Assembly (NCBI RefSeq): GCF_006442545.2 | Contig: NZ_CP083952.1 | Location: 992,001-1,056,000 of the forward strand | Source: Mesorhizobium sp. B2-1-8 | Lineage (GTDB): Bacteria; Pseudomonadota; Alphaproteobacteria; Rhizobiales; Rhizobiaceae | Length of the DNA stretch: 64,000 nt | Direction: 5' to 3' | Part shown: positions 47,491 to 57,258 of the stretch, one piece after another | Numbering within the stretch: the stretch's first letter is position 1 | Layout: the number at the start of each line of letters is the position of its first letter | The notes under the pieces: model-generated | What the model saw: the letters and a program-made list of their open reading frames with translations, nothing else | The model's database searches: none | Told to the model about the DNA's origin: nothing | Translations under genes and position numbers: made by a program

Positions 47491-47988
47491 ATGAACGCGG
47501 CGTCCTTCTCTTCGCTCTCGGCCGACCATCAGCGCCTGCAGGCGCTGGTCGGCGCGTGGCGCGGCGAGGAAGAGGTGGCGGACACGCAATGGGCCGATGG
47601 CGGCGCGGCGACCAGCGAAGTGCTGGCGGAAGCGGAGTTCGGCGGCCAGTTCGTGGTGCAGCGTTATCGTCAGCGCCGCGACGGCACGATTTCGTTCGGT
47701 TCGCATAACGTGTTCGGCGTCGACCATCAGAACGGCGTCGTGACCATGCACCAGTTCGATTCGATGGGCTTCGTGCCGGTGTCGCCTGCCACCGGCATGT
47801 GGAACGGCAGTGAACTCACTCTTGAGCGGTCGTCGCCGCGCGGCTTTGCGCGTGTGACGTATGCTTTCGACGATACCGACACCTACCGCATGCGATTGCA
47901 TTTCAAACCCGCTGGCAGCGATGGCTGGCAAGACATGGTGAGCGGCGTCTACCGGCGCGTCTCGCCTTCCTCGATCAACGGTTTTTAG
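47491..47988 (+). CDS. DUF1579-like protein inserted between sucC and sucD
   Basis: The 165-residue protein has the DUF1579/lipocalin-like pattern LVGAWRGEEEVADTQW, then AEAEFGGQFVVQRYRQRRDG, FGSHNVFGVDHQNGVVTMHQFDSMG and RVTYAFDDTDTYRMRLHFKPAGSDGWQDMVSGVYRR. No signal peptide. Function is unknown. It is co-transcribed with the cupin and sucD, which starts 12 bp after its stop. Confidence 0.78.
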   Translation: MNAASFSSLSADHQRLQALVGAWRGEEEVADTQWADGGAATSEVLAEAEFGGQFVVQRYRQRRDGTISFGSHNVFGVDHQNGVVTMHQFDSMGFVPVSPATGMWNGSELTLERSSPRGFARVTYAFDDTDTYRMRLHFKPAGSDGWQDMVSGVYRRVSPSSINGF

Positions 47989-48000
47989 AAAAGGGCTCCG

Positions 48001-48903
48001 ATGTCCATTCTCGTCGACAAGAACACCAAGGTGCTGGTGCAGGGCCTGACCGGCAAGACCGGTACGTTCCATACCGAACAGGCGCTGGCCTATCACGGGA
48101 CAAAAATGGTCGGCGGCATCCACCCGAAGAAGGGCGGCGAGACCTGGACTGGCGCGAAGGGCGAGAGCCTGCCGATCTTCGCCACGGTCGCGGAAGGCAA
48201 GGAAAGGACGGGCGCCAACGCTTCCGTCATCTACGTGCCGCCGGCGGGCGCGGGCGAAGCCATCATCGAGGCGATCGAGGCGGAGATCCCGCTGATCGTC
48301 TGCATCACCGAAGGCATTCCGGTGATGGACATGGTCAGGGTCAAGGCACGGCTCGACCGCTCGGCCTCGCGGCTGATCGGACCGAACTGCCCGGGCGTGC
48401 TCACCCCCGACGAATGCAAGATCGGCATCATGCCCGGAAACATCTTCCGCAAGGGCTCGGTCGGCGTTGTTTCGCGCTCGGGAACACTTACCTATGAGGC
48501 TGTGTTCCAGACCACCAATGTCGGTCTCGGCCAGACCACCGCCGTCGGCATCGGCGGCGACCCCGTCAAGGGCACCGAGTTCATCGACATGCTCGAGATG
48601 TTCCTCGCCGACGACGAGACCAAGTCGATCATCATGATCGGCGAGATCGGCGGTTCGGCCGAGGAAGACGCCGCGCAGTTCCTCAAGGACGAGGCCAAGC
48701 GCGGCCGCAGGAAACCGATGGCGGGCTTCATCGCTGGGCGCACCGCGCCGGCCGGCCGCACCATGGGCCATGCGGGCGCGGTCATCTCCGGCGGCAAGGG
48801 CGGCGCCGAAGACAAGATCGCGGCGATGGAATCGGCCGGCATCAAGGTTTCGCCCTCACCGGCGCGGCTGGGCACGACCCTGGTTGAGGCGATCAAGGGC
48901 TAA
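48001..48903 (+). CDS. sucD: Succinyl-CoA synthetase alpha subunit
   Basis: The 300-residue subunit has the CoA-binding Rossmann start [25 protein letters not shown] segment, [17 protein letters not shown] and the phosphohistidine His257 in [17 protein letters not shown]. It forms the alpha/beta enzyme with SucC encoded 890 bp upstream. It is followed by a gene-end tandem-repeat hairpin before sucA. Confidence 0.97.
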   Translation: MSILVDKNTKVLVQGLTGKTGTFHTEQALAYHGTKMVGGIHPKKGGETWTGAKGESLPIFATVAEGKERTGANASVIYVPPAGAGEAIIEAIEAEIPLIVCITEGIPVMDMVRVKARLDRSASRLIGPNCPGVLTPDECKIGIMPGNIFRKGSVGVVSRSGTLTYEAVFQTTNVGLGQTTAVGIGGDPVKGTEFIDMLEMFLADDETKSIIMIGEIGGSAEEDAAQFLKDEAKRGRRKPMAGFIAGRTAPAGRTMGHAGAVISGGKGGAEDKIAAMESAGIKVSPSPARLGTTLVEAIKG

Positions 48904-48911
48904 GGCAGTAG

Positions 48912-49018
48912 TGAATAGTGAGTAGGCAGTAGTCAGTAGTGAAAAAGGGAAGAATGAGCGAGTAGCAGCTGAGTGGGATTTCCATCTTTCTACTCACTAC
49001 TGACTACTCACTATTCCC
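48912..49018. repeat. Gene-end inverted repeat of TAGTGA/GTAGTCA units
   Basis: The left part carries GAATAGTGAGTAG and GTAGTCAGTAGTGA (48913-48942) and the right arm (48990-49018) CTACTCACTACTGAC then TACTCACTATTCCCT, its near complement. It lies between sucD and sucA, 9 bp after the sucD stop. A terminator or mRNA stabiliser is possible. Same design as 18439 and 26751. Confidence 0.65.
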
Positions 49019-49053
49019 TCGAAAGGAGACGGAGCCAGGCTCCGCGGACAAAA

Positions 49054-52038
49054 ATGGCACGACAAGATCAGGCCAACGACCAGTTTTCGCTCACCTCGTT
49101 CCTTTATGGCGGCAATGCCGATTACATCGACGCGCTCTACGCCGCCTATGAGGACGATCCCGCCTCGGTCAATCCCGAATGGCAGGAGTTCTTCGCCGGG
49201 CTGAAGGACGATGCCGGCGATGTGCGCAGGAACGCCAAGGGCGCCTCATGGGCCAAACCCTCCTGGCCGCTGCAGGCCAATGGCGAACTGGTGTCGGCGC
49301 TCGACGGCAATTGGGGCATCGTCGAAAAGCACCTGGAAAAGAAGGTCAAGGACAAGGCCGTCACCAACGGTGTCGTGCTGTCCGACGCCGATGTGCATCA
49401 GGCGACACGCGATTCGGTGCGCGCCATCATGATGATCCGCGCCTTCCGCATGCGCGGCCATCTGCACGCCAATCTCGACCCGCTCGGCATCGCCAAGCTC
49501 GAAGACTATAACGAGCTGTCGCCGGAGAATTACGGCTTCACCGAAGCCGACTACGACCGGCCGATCTTCCTCGACAATGTGCTCGGGCTCGAATTCGGCA
49601 GTATCCGGCAGATGCTGGAGATCCTGGCCCGCACCTATTGCTCGACGCTCGGCGTCGAGTTCATGCATATTTCCGATCCCGAGGAGAAGGCCTGGATCCA
49701 GGCGCGTATCGAGGGTGCCGACAAGGAGATTTCCTTCACCGCCACCGGCAAGAAGGCCATCCTGCAGAAGCTGGTCGAGGCGGAAGGCTTCGAGCAGTTC
49801 ATCGACGTCAAGTACAAGGGCACCAAGCGCTTCGGCCTCGATGGCGGCGAATCACTGATCCCGGCGCTGGAGCAGATCGTCAAGCGCGGCGGCCAGCTCG
49901 GAATGAAGGAGATCGTGCTCGGCATGGCGCATCGCGGCCGGCTGAACGTGCTGTCGCAGGTGATGGCCAAGCCGCACCGCGCCATCTTCCACGAGTTCAA
50001 GGGCGGCTCGGCCGCCCCCGACGAGGTCGAGGGCTCGGGCGACGTGAAGTACCATCTCGGCGCCTCGTCGGACCGCGAGTTCGACGGCAACAAGGTGCAT
50101 TTGTCGCTGACCGCCAACCCCTCGCATCTGGAGATCGTCGATCCCGTCGTGATGGGCAAGGCGCGCGCCAAGCAGGATTCCCTGTTCGGCCGCGGCCGCG
50201 AGGAGATCGTGCCGCTGGAAGAGCGGGCCAAGGTGCTGCCGCTCTTGCTGCACGGCGACGCCGCCTTCGCCGGCCAGGGCGTGATCGCCGAAATCCTCGG
50301 CCTGTCGGGCCTGCGTGGCCATCGCGTCGCCGGCACGCTGCATTTCATCATCAACAACCAGATCGGCTTCACCACCAATCCGCGCTTCTCGCGCTCGTCG
50401 CCCTATCCGTCCGACGTCGCCAAGATGATCGAGGCGCCGATCTTCCACGTCAATGGCGACGACCCGGAAGCCGTGGTGCACGCCACCAAGGTGGCGATCG
50501 AGTTCCGCATGAAGTTCCACAAGCCGGTGGTCGTGGACATGTTCTGCTACCGTCGCTTCGGTCACAATGAGGGCGACGAACCGGCCTTCACGCAGCCGCT
50601 CATGTACCGCAACATCCGCACCCACAAGACGACGGTGCAGATCTATGGCGACCGGCTGATCGCCGAAGGCCACATCACCCAGGCCGAGCTCGACCAGCTC
50701 AAGGCCGACTGGCGTGCGCATCTGGAAGCCGAATGGGAAGTCGGCCAGGCCTACAAGCCCAACAAGGCCGACTGGCTGGACGGCGCCTGGTCGGGCCTGC
50801 GCACGGCCGACAACCAGGACGAGACAAGGCGCGGCAAGACCGCCGTGCCGGTCAAGACGCTGAAGGAAATCGGCAAGAAGCTGACCGAGGTGCCGAAGGG
50901 TTTCGAAGCGCACAAGACGATTATCCGCTTCCTCGAGAACCGGCGCCAGGCGATCGAGTCCGGCGAAGGCATCGACTGGTCGACGGCGGAGGCGCTGGCC
51001 TTCGGCGCGATCCTGCTCGACGGCAATCCGATCCGGCTTTCGGGCCAGGATTCCGAGCGCGGCACCTTCTCGCAGCGTCACTCCGTGCTTTACGACCAGC
51101 GCGACGAGACCCGCTACATCCCGCTCAACAATCTGTCGGCGGCGCAGGCCGGCTACGAAGTCATCAACTCGATGCTGTCGGAAGAAGCGGTGCTCGGCTT
51201 CGAATATGGCTACAGCCTGGCCGAGCCGAAGGCGCTGACCCTGTGGGAAGCGCAGTTCGGCGACTTCGCCAACGGCGCCCAGGTGGTGTTCGACCAGTTC
51301 ATCTCGTCGGGCGAGCGCAAATGGCTCAGAATGTCGGGCCTCGTCTGCCTGCTGCCGCATGGCTATGAAGGCCAGGGCCCGGAACATTCTTCCGCCCGGC
51401 TGGAGCGCTTCCTGCAGCTTTGCGCCGAAGACAATATGCAGGTGGCGAACTGCACGACGCCGGCCAACTACTTCCACATCTTGCGCCGGCAGCTGAAGCG
51501 CGACTTCCGCAAGCCGCTGATCCTGATGACGCCGAAATCGCTGCTGCGCCACAAGCGGGCGGTGTCGACGCTGCCGGAAATCTCGGGCGAAAGCTCGTTC
51601 CACCGGCTGCTGTGGGACGACGCCCAGCTGTTGCCGAACCAGGCGATCAAGCTGACCAAGGATTCCAAGATCCGCCGCGTCGTGCTGTGCTCGGGCAAGG
51701 TCTATTACGACCTCTATGAAGAGCGCGAGAAGCGCGGCATCAACGACATCTATCTGCTGCGCGTCGAACAGCTCTATCCGTTCCCGGCCAAGGCGCTGAT
51801 CACCGAGCTGTCACGCTTCCGCAACGCGGAGATGGTGTGGTGCCAGGAGGAGCCCAAGAACATGGGCGCCTGGTCGTTCATCGATCCGTATCTGGAATGG
51901 GTGCTGGCGCATATCGACGCCAAGCATCAGCGGGTGCGCTACACCGGCCGGCCGGCGGCCGCGTCGCCGGCGACCGGACTGATGTCGAAGCACCTTGCCC
52001 AGCTCGCCGCGTTGCTCGAAGACGCGCTCGGCGAATAA
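49054..52038 (+). CDS. sucA: 2-oxoglutarate dehydrogenase E1 component
   Basis: The 994-residue ThDP-dependent E1 subunit starts at ATG 49054 (MARQDQANDQFSLTSFLYGGNADYI). ThDP motif region is at VNGDDPEAVVHATKVAIEFRMKFHKPVVVDMFCYRRFGHNEGDEP, with GMAHRGRLNVLSQVMAKPHRAIFHEFKG before it. It decarboxylates 2-oxoglutarate and loads the succinyl group on SucB. An upstream in-frame ATG within the repeat is not used because homology starts later. Confidence 0.97.
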   Translation: MARQDQANDQFSLTSFLYGGNADYIDALYAAYEDDPASVNPEWQEFFAGLKDDAGDVRRNAKGASWAKPSWPLQANGELVSALDGNWGIVEKHLEKKVKDKAVTNGVVLSDADVHQATRDSVRAIMMIRAFRMRGHLHANLDPLGIAKLEDYNELSPENYGFTEADYDRPIFLDNVLGLEFGSIRQMLEILARTYCSTLGVEFMHISDPEEKAWIQARIEGADKEISFTATGKKAILQKLVEAEGFEQFIDVKYKGTKRFGLDGGESLIPALEQIVKRGGQLGMKEIVLGMAHRGRLNVLSQVMAKPHRAIFHEFKGGSAAPDEVEGSGDVKYHLGASSDREFDGNKVHLSLTANPSHLEIVDPVVMGKARAKQDSLFGRGREEIVPLEERAKVLPLLLHGDAAFAGQGVIAEILGLSGLRGHRVAGTLHFIINNQIGFTTNPRFSRSSPYPSDVAKMIEAPIFHVNGDDPEAVVHATKVAIEFRMKFHKPVVVDMFCYRRFGHNEGDEPAFTQPLMYRNIRTHKTTVQIYGDRLIAEGHITQAELDQLKADWRAHLEAEWEVGQAYKPNKADWLDGAWSGLRTADNQDETRRGKTAVPVKTLKEIGKKLTEVPKGFEAHKTIIRFLENRRQAIESGEGIDWSTAEALAFGAILLDGNPIRLSGQDSERGTFSQRHSVLYDQRDETRYIPLNNLSAAQAGYEVINSMLSEEAVLGFEYGYSLAEPKALTLWEAQFGDFANGAQVVFDQFISSGERKWLRMSGLVCLLPHGYEGQGPEHSSARLERFLQLCAEDNMQVANCTTPANYFHILRRQLKRDFRKPLILMTPKSLLRHKRAVSTLPEISGESSFHRLLWDDAQLLPNQAIKLTKDSKIRRVVLCSGKVYYDLYEEREKRGINDIYLLRVEQLYPFPAKALITELSRFRNAEMVWCQEEPKNMGAWSFIDPYLEWVLAHIDAKHQRVRYTGRPAAASPATGLMSKHLAQLAALLEDALGE

Positions 52039-52074
52039 AGCAGAATAGAACTGAAGAAAGAACGGACAGGCACA

Positions 52075-53352
52075 ATGGCTACCGAAATCCGCGTCCCCAC
52101 CCTTGGCGAATCCGTCACCGAAGCGACCGTCGGCAAATGGTTCAAGAAGGTCGGCGACGCCATTGCCGCCGACGAGCCGCTGCTCGAGCTCGAGACCGAC
52201 AAGGTGACGGTGGAGGTGCCCGCCGCCGCCGCCGGCACGCTCGGCGAAATCACGGTCAAGGAGGGCGAGACTGTCGGCGTCGGCGCCCTGCTCGGGTCGA
52301 TTTCGGTAGGTGGTGCTGCTGCTCCCGCGACCAAGCCGCAAGCGGTGGCGCAGGCTTCGAGCCCCGATGCGGCATCCACCACCAAGCAGGCCGCAGCCGA
52401 GACCGCCAAGGTTGCCGGCGACGCCAGCCCGGTCGAACCGCGCACCATGCCGCCGGCGCCGGCGGCGGCCAAACTGATCGCCGAGCACAATCTTTCGGTC
52501 GACCAGCTTTCCGGCTCGGGCAAGCGCGGCCAGGTGCTGAAGGGTGACGTGCTCGACGCCATCGCCAAGGGTGCGCCGTCGCAGCCGGCCGAAACGCCAA
52601 AGGCGGCGCCGGCACCGGTTGCCGCGCGCGCGCCGTCGTCGGGCGATGATGCATCGCGCGAGGAGCGCGTGCGCATGACCAAGCTGCGCCAGACCATCGC
52701 GCGCCGCCTCAAGGAAGCGCAGTCGACCGCCGCCATGCTGACCACCTTCAACGAGGTCGACATGTCGGCTGTGATGGCGCTGAGGACCAAATACAAGGAC
52801 GTGTTCGAGAAGAAGCATGGCGTGAAGCTCGGCTTCATGGGCTTCTTCACCAAGGCCGTCACGCACGCGCTGAAGGAAATCCCCTCGGTCAATGCCGAGA
52901 TCGACGGCACTGACATCATCTTCAAGAACTATGCCCATATCGGCGTCGCCGTCGGCACCGAGAAGGGTCTCGTGGTTCCGGTCGTGCGCGATGCCGACCA
53001 GATGTCGATCGCCGAGATCGAGAAGGATATCGGCCGGCTGGGCATCGCCGCGCGTGATGGCAAGCTGTCGGTCGCCGACATGCAGGGCGGCACGTTCACC
53101 ATCTCCAATGGCGGCGTCTACGGGTCGCTGATGTCGACGCCGATCCTCAACGCGCCGCAGTCGGGTATTCTCGGCATGCACAAGATCCAGGACCGGCCGG
53201 TCGTGGTCGGCGGCCAGATCGTCATCCGGCCGATGATGTACCTGGCGCTCAGCTACGATCACCGCATCGTCGACGGCAAGGAAGCCGTGACCTTCCTCGT
53301 GCGGGTCAAGGAAAGCCTGGAGGATCCCGAGCGGCTGGTGCTCGATCTTTAG
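52075..53352 (+). CDS. sucB: Dihydrolipoamide succinyltransferase (2-oxoglutarate dehydrogenase E2)
   Basis: The 425-residue subunit has an N-terminal lipoyl domain with the lipoylated Lys43 in [13 protein letters not shown], an Ala/Pro linker, an E3-binding domain at about 125-160 ([34 protein letters not shown]) and the catalytic domain with [12 protein letters not shown]. It forms the core of the complex with SucA and LpdA. It is 36 bp after sucA. Confidence 0.96.
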   Translation: MATEIRVPTLGESVTEATVGKWFKKVGDAIAADEPLLELETDKVTVEVPAAAAGTLGEITVKEGETVGVGALLGSISVGGAAAPATKPQAVAQASSPDAASTTKQAAAETAKVAGDASPVEPRTMPPAPAAAKLIAEHNLSVDQLSGSGKRGQVLKGDVLDAIAKGAPSQPAETPKAAPAPVAARAPSSGDDASREERVRMTKLRQTIARRLKEAQSTAAMLTTFNEVDMSAVMALRTKYKDVFEKKHGVKLGFMGFFTKAVTHALKEIPSVNAEIDGTDIIFKNYAHIGVAVGTEKGLVVPVVRDADQMSIAEIEKDIGRLGIAARDGKLSVADMQGGTFTISNGGVYGSLMSTPILNAPQSGILGMHKIQDRPVVVGGQIVIRPMMYLALSYDHRIVDGKEAVTFLVRVKESLEDPERLVLDL

Positions 53353-53362
53353 GGGTGGTTCG

Positions 53363-53944
53363 GTGGCTGTGTCCGTCGAGCCCATCGACCTGTTCGAGCT
53401 TGTAACGACAGGCCGGGCGGGGCCGATCGAACTCGGCAAAAGCAGCCGCGAAACGGTTCGAGACTTGATAGATCCGGAGGATCTGCGCGCCGACAATCAT
53501 TTTCGCCATGGAGACACCGAGTCGGCGTGGTGCATCTATGGCACGAATTGCGAGTTCTTCTTCAGTCCCGATTTTCGCTTGCGGTCGATCAGCGTCGAAC
53601 CTGTCTTCGGAAGGGTGCAATCGGGTGGGACGATGCCGACCTGGCACGGTCATCTCGATGTTGATGTGGGGCGGCATCCAGCAATTTTTGCAGGCACAAG
53701 GCCGATAGCCGTACATACTTTGCCCAAGGCACTGCAGTTCCTGAACGAACGCGAATTCAAGTGGGCAATCGGCAGCGGTGGTGAGCGCGATATTAATATC
53801 GAGATCGCGGAGGGTTCTCGCATCTTGACCATCAAATACGAGGTGAACACCATTCCGGTCGACGGCGATAAAAACGTTGTCTTCGAGATCGATTATTTCT
53901 TGTCTGCGATTTTCATCCTCGATCACGATGTTCAAGGCGGGTAG
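53363..53944 (+). CDS. Hypothetical protein of lower GC in the suc operon
   Basis: A 193-residue protein from GTG 53363, 10 bp after sucB. No family is recognised. It is soluble and rich in beta-strand patterns (CIYGTNCEFFFSPDFRLRSISVEPVFG, NEREFKWAIGSGGERDINIEIAEGSRIL). The start resembles small proteins with an LGKSRETVRDLI helix. Visible GC is lower than in sucB, suggesting acquisition or low expression. An immunity-protein role is only a guess. Confidence 0.65.
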   Translation: MAVSVEPIDLFELVTTGRAGPIELGKSSRETVRDLIDPEDLRADNHFRHGDTESAWCIYGTNCEFFFSPDFRLRSISVEPVFGRVQSGGTMPTWHGHLDVDVGRHPAIFAGTRPIAVHTLPKALQFLNEREFKWAIGSGGERDINIEIAEGSRILTIKYEVNTIPVDGDKNVVFEIDYFLSAIFILDHDVQGG

Positions 53945-53950
53945 ATAACA

Positions 53951-54466
53951 GTGAGGGTCTGTTCCTTCCTGTCCGAAAACTTGTCGACCGCGTCGATAGC
54001 AGTCGCTGCGGCGGCCCTTCCAGCAGCGGCGTTCGGCGCCTGTCCGATCGAGCTTGCCGTCTATGGCGACAGCCAGAGCGGCACCGAGATCGACTTTACC
54101 CCGACGGGCACGTCCGCCACCGTCACCAACACGTTCAGGCTGATCCTCGACAACAATGTGGTGCTGAACGGTATCGTCATGTGGACGATGGACGTGGCGC
54201 GGCCAAACGGCGCGCTGATGTACAAATGCCCGGAAGGTGACGTCACCGGCGAGGAGCTTGCCGCCTGCACGCTGTGGAACGGCGTCATCTACATGTCCGA
54301 CGACAAGGGCACTGTCGGGCTGCTGCCGGCCGAGGGCGTCGAGGCGCCGAAAACGCTGATCCTGCCCGATCTCGGGCCGGTGCTTCGGCAGTCCCAGGCC
54401 TATGGCGGCAGCGGTTTTTCGAAAGTGCCGTCGGATGTGTTCGCGATGAAGGGATGCCAGGAATGA
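53951..54466 (+). CDS. Exported hypothetical protein
   Basis: A 171-residue protein from GTG 53951, 6 bp after the previous gene. A signal peptide is likely (VAAAALPAAAFGACP). The mature sequence has Cys in FGACPIEL, MYKCPEGD, LAACTLW and MKGCQE, so two disulfides are possible. No family is recognised. It is coupled to the SDR gene by ATGA (54463-54466). Confidence 0.7.
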   Translation: MRVCSFLSENLSTASIAVAAAALPAAAFGACPIELAVYGDSQSGTEIDFTPTGTSATVTNTFRLILDNNVVLNGIVMWTMDVARPNGALMYKCPEGDVTGEELAACTLWNGVIYMSDDKGTVGLLPAEGVEAPKTLILPDLGPVLRQSQAYGGSGFSKVPSDVFAMKGCQE

Positions 54467-55218
54467 GCGCGACGCAAAAAGTGCTGCTGGTCAGCGGCGG
54501 CAGCCGCGGCATCGGCGCCGCCATCTGCCGGCTCGGAGCCAAGGCCGGCTACCGCGTCGCGGTCAACTATGCCTCGAACAAGGCTGCCGCCGATGCGCTG
54601 GTCGTCGAAATCAAGGGCGGCGGCGGCGAGGCCGTTGCCGTCAGGGGCGATGTCGGCAAGGAAACCGATATCGTGGCCATGTTCGGCGCCGTCGACCACG
54701 CCTTTGGCCGGCTCGACGCCTTCGTCAACAATGCCGGCATCGTCGACGTCAAGGCGCGCGTCGATGAGATGGATATGTCGCGGCTGGAACGCATGATGCG
54801 CATCAATGTCGTGGGCTCGTTCCTATGCGCCCGCGAGGCGGTCAAGCGCATGTCGACGCGGCATGGCGGGTCGGGCGGTGCGATCGTCAACATCTCATCG
54901 GCGGCGGCGACGCTGGGCTCGCCGGGCGAATATGTCGATTATGCCGCCTCCAAGGGCGCCATCGACACCTTCACCATCGGCCTTGCCCGCGAGGTGGCGC
55001 TGGAAGGCATCCGCGTCAATGCGGTGCGCCCGGGCATCATCGACACCGACATCCATGCCTCGGGCGGCCAACCGGACCGGATAGAACGGGTCCGCGACCT
55101 GCTGCCGATGAAGAGAACGGGAACGGCGGATGAAGTCGCCGGCGCGGTCCTCTATCTTTTATCCGACGCCGCGTCCTATACGACGGGCGCGATCCTGAAT
55201 GTCAGCGGCGGCCGCTGA
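54463..55218 (+). CDS. SDR-family oxidoreductase
   Basis: The 251-residue short-chain dehydrogenase/reductase has the nucleotide loop GGSRGIGAAI at about 12-21, the NAG motif VNNAGIVD, catalytic Ser in NISSAAATLGSPGEY and YxxxK as YAASK, then RVNAVRPGIIDTDIH. The substrate is unknown. It is translationally coupled to the preceding exported-protein gene and is 24 bp upstream of lpdA; in related rhizobia an SDR gene occupies the same place. Confidence 0.9.
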   Translation: MSATQKVLLVSGGSRGIGAAICRLGAKAGYRVAVNYASNKAAADALVVEIKGGGGEAVAVRGDVGKETDIVAMFGAVDHAFGRLDAFVNNAGIVDVKARVDEMDMSRLERMMRINVVGSFLCAREAVKRMSTRHGGSGGAIVNISSAAATLGSPGEYVDYAASKGAIDTFTIGLAREVALEGIRVNAVRPGIIDTDIHASGGQPDRIERVRDLLPMKRTGTADEVAGAVLYLLSDAASYTTGAILNVSGGR

Positions 55219-55242
55219 GCCCCAAGCAAAAGGGAAACAAAC

Positions 55243-56649
55243 ATGGCTTATGACGTGGTTATCATCGGCTCGGGACCGGGCGGCTATGTCTGCGCCATCA
55301 AGGCGGCACAGCTCGGGCTGAAGGTCGCGGTGATCGAGAAGAACGCGACCTTCGGCGGCACCTGCCTCAACATCGGCTGCATCCCGTCCAAGGCGCTGCT
55401 TCATGCCTCCGAAATGTTCGCCGAGGCCGGCCATTCCTTCGACACGCTCGGTGTCGAAATCCCGGCACCCAAGCTGAATTTGAAGAAAATGATGGCCCAC
55501 AAGGACGCGACGGTGTCGTCCAACGTCAACGGCGTCGCCTTCCTGTTCAAGAAGAACAAGATCGACAGTTTTCGCGGCATCGGCAAGGTGATCGCCGCCG
55601 GCAAGGTGTCGGTGACCGGCGAGGACGGCAAGGTCGAGGAGATCGAGACCAAGAACGTCGTCATCGCCACCGGTTCCGACGTCGCCGGCATTCCCGGCGT
55701 CAAGGTCGACTTCGACGAGAAAATCATCGTGTCGTCGACCGGTGCGCTGTCGCTGGAGAAGGTGCCCAGCCGTCTGGTGGTGGTCGGCGGCGGTGTCATC
55801 GGGCTCGAACTCGGCTCGGTCTGGGCCCGGCTCGGCGCCAAGGTCACCGTGGTCGAGTTCCTCGACACCATTTTGGGCGGCATGGACGGCGAGGTGTCGA
55901 AACAGTTCCAGCGTCTTTTGTCGAAGCAGGGATTCGAGTTCAAGCTCGGCGCCAAGGTCACCGGCGTCGCCAAGGCCAAGAAGGGCGCGACCGTTACCTT
56001 CGAGCCGGTCAAGGGCGGCGCCTCCGAAACCATCGATGCCGACGTGGTGTTGATCTCGACCGGGCGCCGTGCCCTTTCGGACAGCCTCGGCCTCAAGGAA
56101 GCCGGGGTCGAGGTCGACGAGCGCGGCCGGGTCAAGACCGACGGGCATCTCAGGACCAATGTTCCCGGCATCTACGCCATCGGCGATGTGATCGCCGGGC
56201 CGATGCTGGCGCACAAGGCCGAGGACGAGGGCGTGGCGGTGGCCGAGACCATCGCCGGCCAGGCCGGGCATGTGAACTATGACGTCATTCCGAGCGTCGT
56301 CTACACCAGTCCGGAGATCGCCTCGGTCGGCAAGACCGAGGAAGAGCTGAAGAAGGCCGGCATCGACTTCAAGGTCGGCAAATTTCCCTTCACCGCCAAC
56401 GGCCGCGCACGCGCCATGCTGCACACCGACGGGTTCGTGAAGATCCTGGCCGACAAGCAGAGCGACCGCGTGCTCGGTGTCCATATCGTCGGCTTCGGCG
56501 CCGGCGAGATGATCCACGAGGCAGCAGTGCTGATGGAGTTCGGCGGCTCGTCGGAAGACCTCGCCCGCACCTGCCACGCGCATCCGACGATGTCGGAAGC
56601 GGTGAAGGAAGCGGCACTGGCCACCTTCTTCAAGCCGATCCACATTTAA
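55243..56649 (+). CDS. lpdA: Dihydrolipoamide dehydrogenase (E3)
   Basis: The 468-residue flavoprotein has the FAD GSGPGG motif at 9-14, redox Cys41/Cys46 in GGTCLNIGCIPSK, the NAD-binding GGGVIGLELGSVW, and the C-terminal catalytic His in CHAHPTMSEAVKEA. It reoxidises dihydrolipoamide of SucB with NAD. Its position ends the suc operon. An E3 shared with pyruvate dehydrogenase is possible, but the operon suggests the 2-oxoglutarate complex. Confidence 0.96.
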   Translation: MAYDVVIIGSGPGGYVCAIKAAQLGLKVAVIEKNATFGGTCLNIGCIPSKALLHASEMFAEAGHSFDTLGVEIPAPKLNLKKMMAHKDATVSSNVNGVAFLFKKNKIDSFRGIGKVIAAGKVSVTGEDGKVEEIETKNVVIATGSDVAGIPGVKVDFDEKIIVSSTGALSLEKVPSRLVVVGGGVIGLELGSVWARLGAKVTVVEFLDTILGGMDGEVSKQFQRLLSKQGFEFKLGAKVTGVAKAKKGATVTFEPVKGGASETIDADVVLISTGRRALSDSLGLKEAGVEVDERGRVKTDGHLRTNVPGIYAIGDVIAGPMLAHKAEDEGVAVAETIAGQAGHVNYDVIPSVVYTSPEIASVGKTEEELKKAGIDFKVGKFPFTANGRARAMLHTDGFVKILADKQSDRVLGVHIVGFGAGEMIHEAAVLMEFGGSSEDLARTCHAHPTMSEAVKEAALATFFKPIHI

Positions 56650-56718
56650 GGGGCGTCCAACGCTTCGTCATCCAGGGCGGAGCAGCCGCCGCGCTCCCCT
56701 GTTGGTGTCGCGGCATGG

Positions 56719-56741
56719 ATCCTCGGGTCAAGCCCGAGGAT
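56719..56741. repeat. Palindrome ATCCTCGGG...CCCGAGGAT
   Basis: Perfect 9-bp arms with a 5-nt TCAAG loop in the lpdA downstream region, part of a TGGATCCTCGGGTC...GAGGATGACGA repeat that is common in rhizobia. Confidence 0.6.
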
Positions 56742-56766
56742 GACGATGGCGTCGCCCAAAACAAAG

Positions 56767-56788
56767 CGGCCCGCCTTTCAGCGGGCCG
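56767..56788. terminator. Terminator hairpin between lpdA and Pro/Ala-rich gene
   Basis: Perfect 8-bp stem CGGCCCGC / GCGGGCCG (56767-56774, 56781-56788) with a 6-nt loop, followed by TTCGTCTTT. It serves two convergent genes. Confidence 0.6.
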
Positions 56789-56810
56789 TTCGTCTTTGAT
56801 ATCGAGCCGC

Positions 56811-57131
56811 TTACTGGGCCGGCGCAGGCGCTGGTGCAGGCGCGGGAGCCGGTGCAGGCGCGGGAGCCGGCGCTGGTGCCGGAGCGGGCGCTGGCGCCGG
56901 GGCGGGCGCGGGAGCCGGCGCGGGTTCGGCGGGCTTCATCGGTTCAGCCGGTGCCGGCGCCGGGGCCGGTGTGCTGGCTGCTGGCGGCTCGGCGGGTGCC
57001 GGATGCTCACCCCTTCTTCCGAAAACGTAATACGCGACAATCGCCAGAATAACGACGACCAGCGCAATCAGCCAAGGGCTGCCGCCGCCGCCGCCGCTTG
57101 GCCTGGGAGAGTCGTTTGGTGTGTTCGCCAT
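56811..57131 (-). CDS. Membrane-anchored Pro/Ala-repeat protein
   Basis: The 106-residue protein has a Gly-rich soluble start (SPRPSGGGGGS), one membrane span (PWLIALVVVILAIVAYYVFG) and then a C-terminal tail with about twenty AP pairs. At DNA level the tail is imperfect 12- and 18-bp units of GGCGCTGGTGCC/GGCGCAGGAGCC type, which could vary in number by slippage. The product looks like a cell-envelope spacer. No family or function is recognised. Confidence 0.65.
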   Translation of the reverse strand: MANTPNDSPRPSGGGGGSPWLIALVVVILAIVAYYVFGRRGEHPAPAEPPAASTPAPAPAPAEPMKPAEPAPAPAPAPAPAPAPAPAPAPAPAPAPAPAPAPAPAQ

Positions 57132-57258
57132 GAAAGTGTCCTCCGTGGATGAAAATTATCAATCAACAGACATCAACGCGCCATCGTTGAACAGGTTTCA
57201 CGCTAGCGGAGGGACACGCCGAAAATACGACGGTCAGATCCGCCAGCTGCCATCCGAC

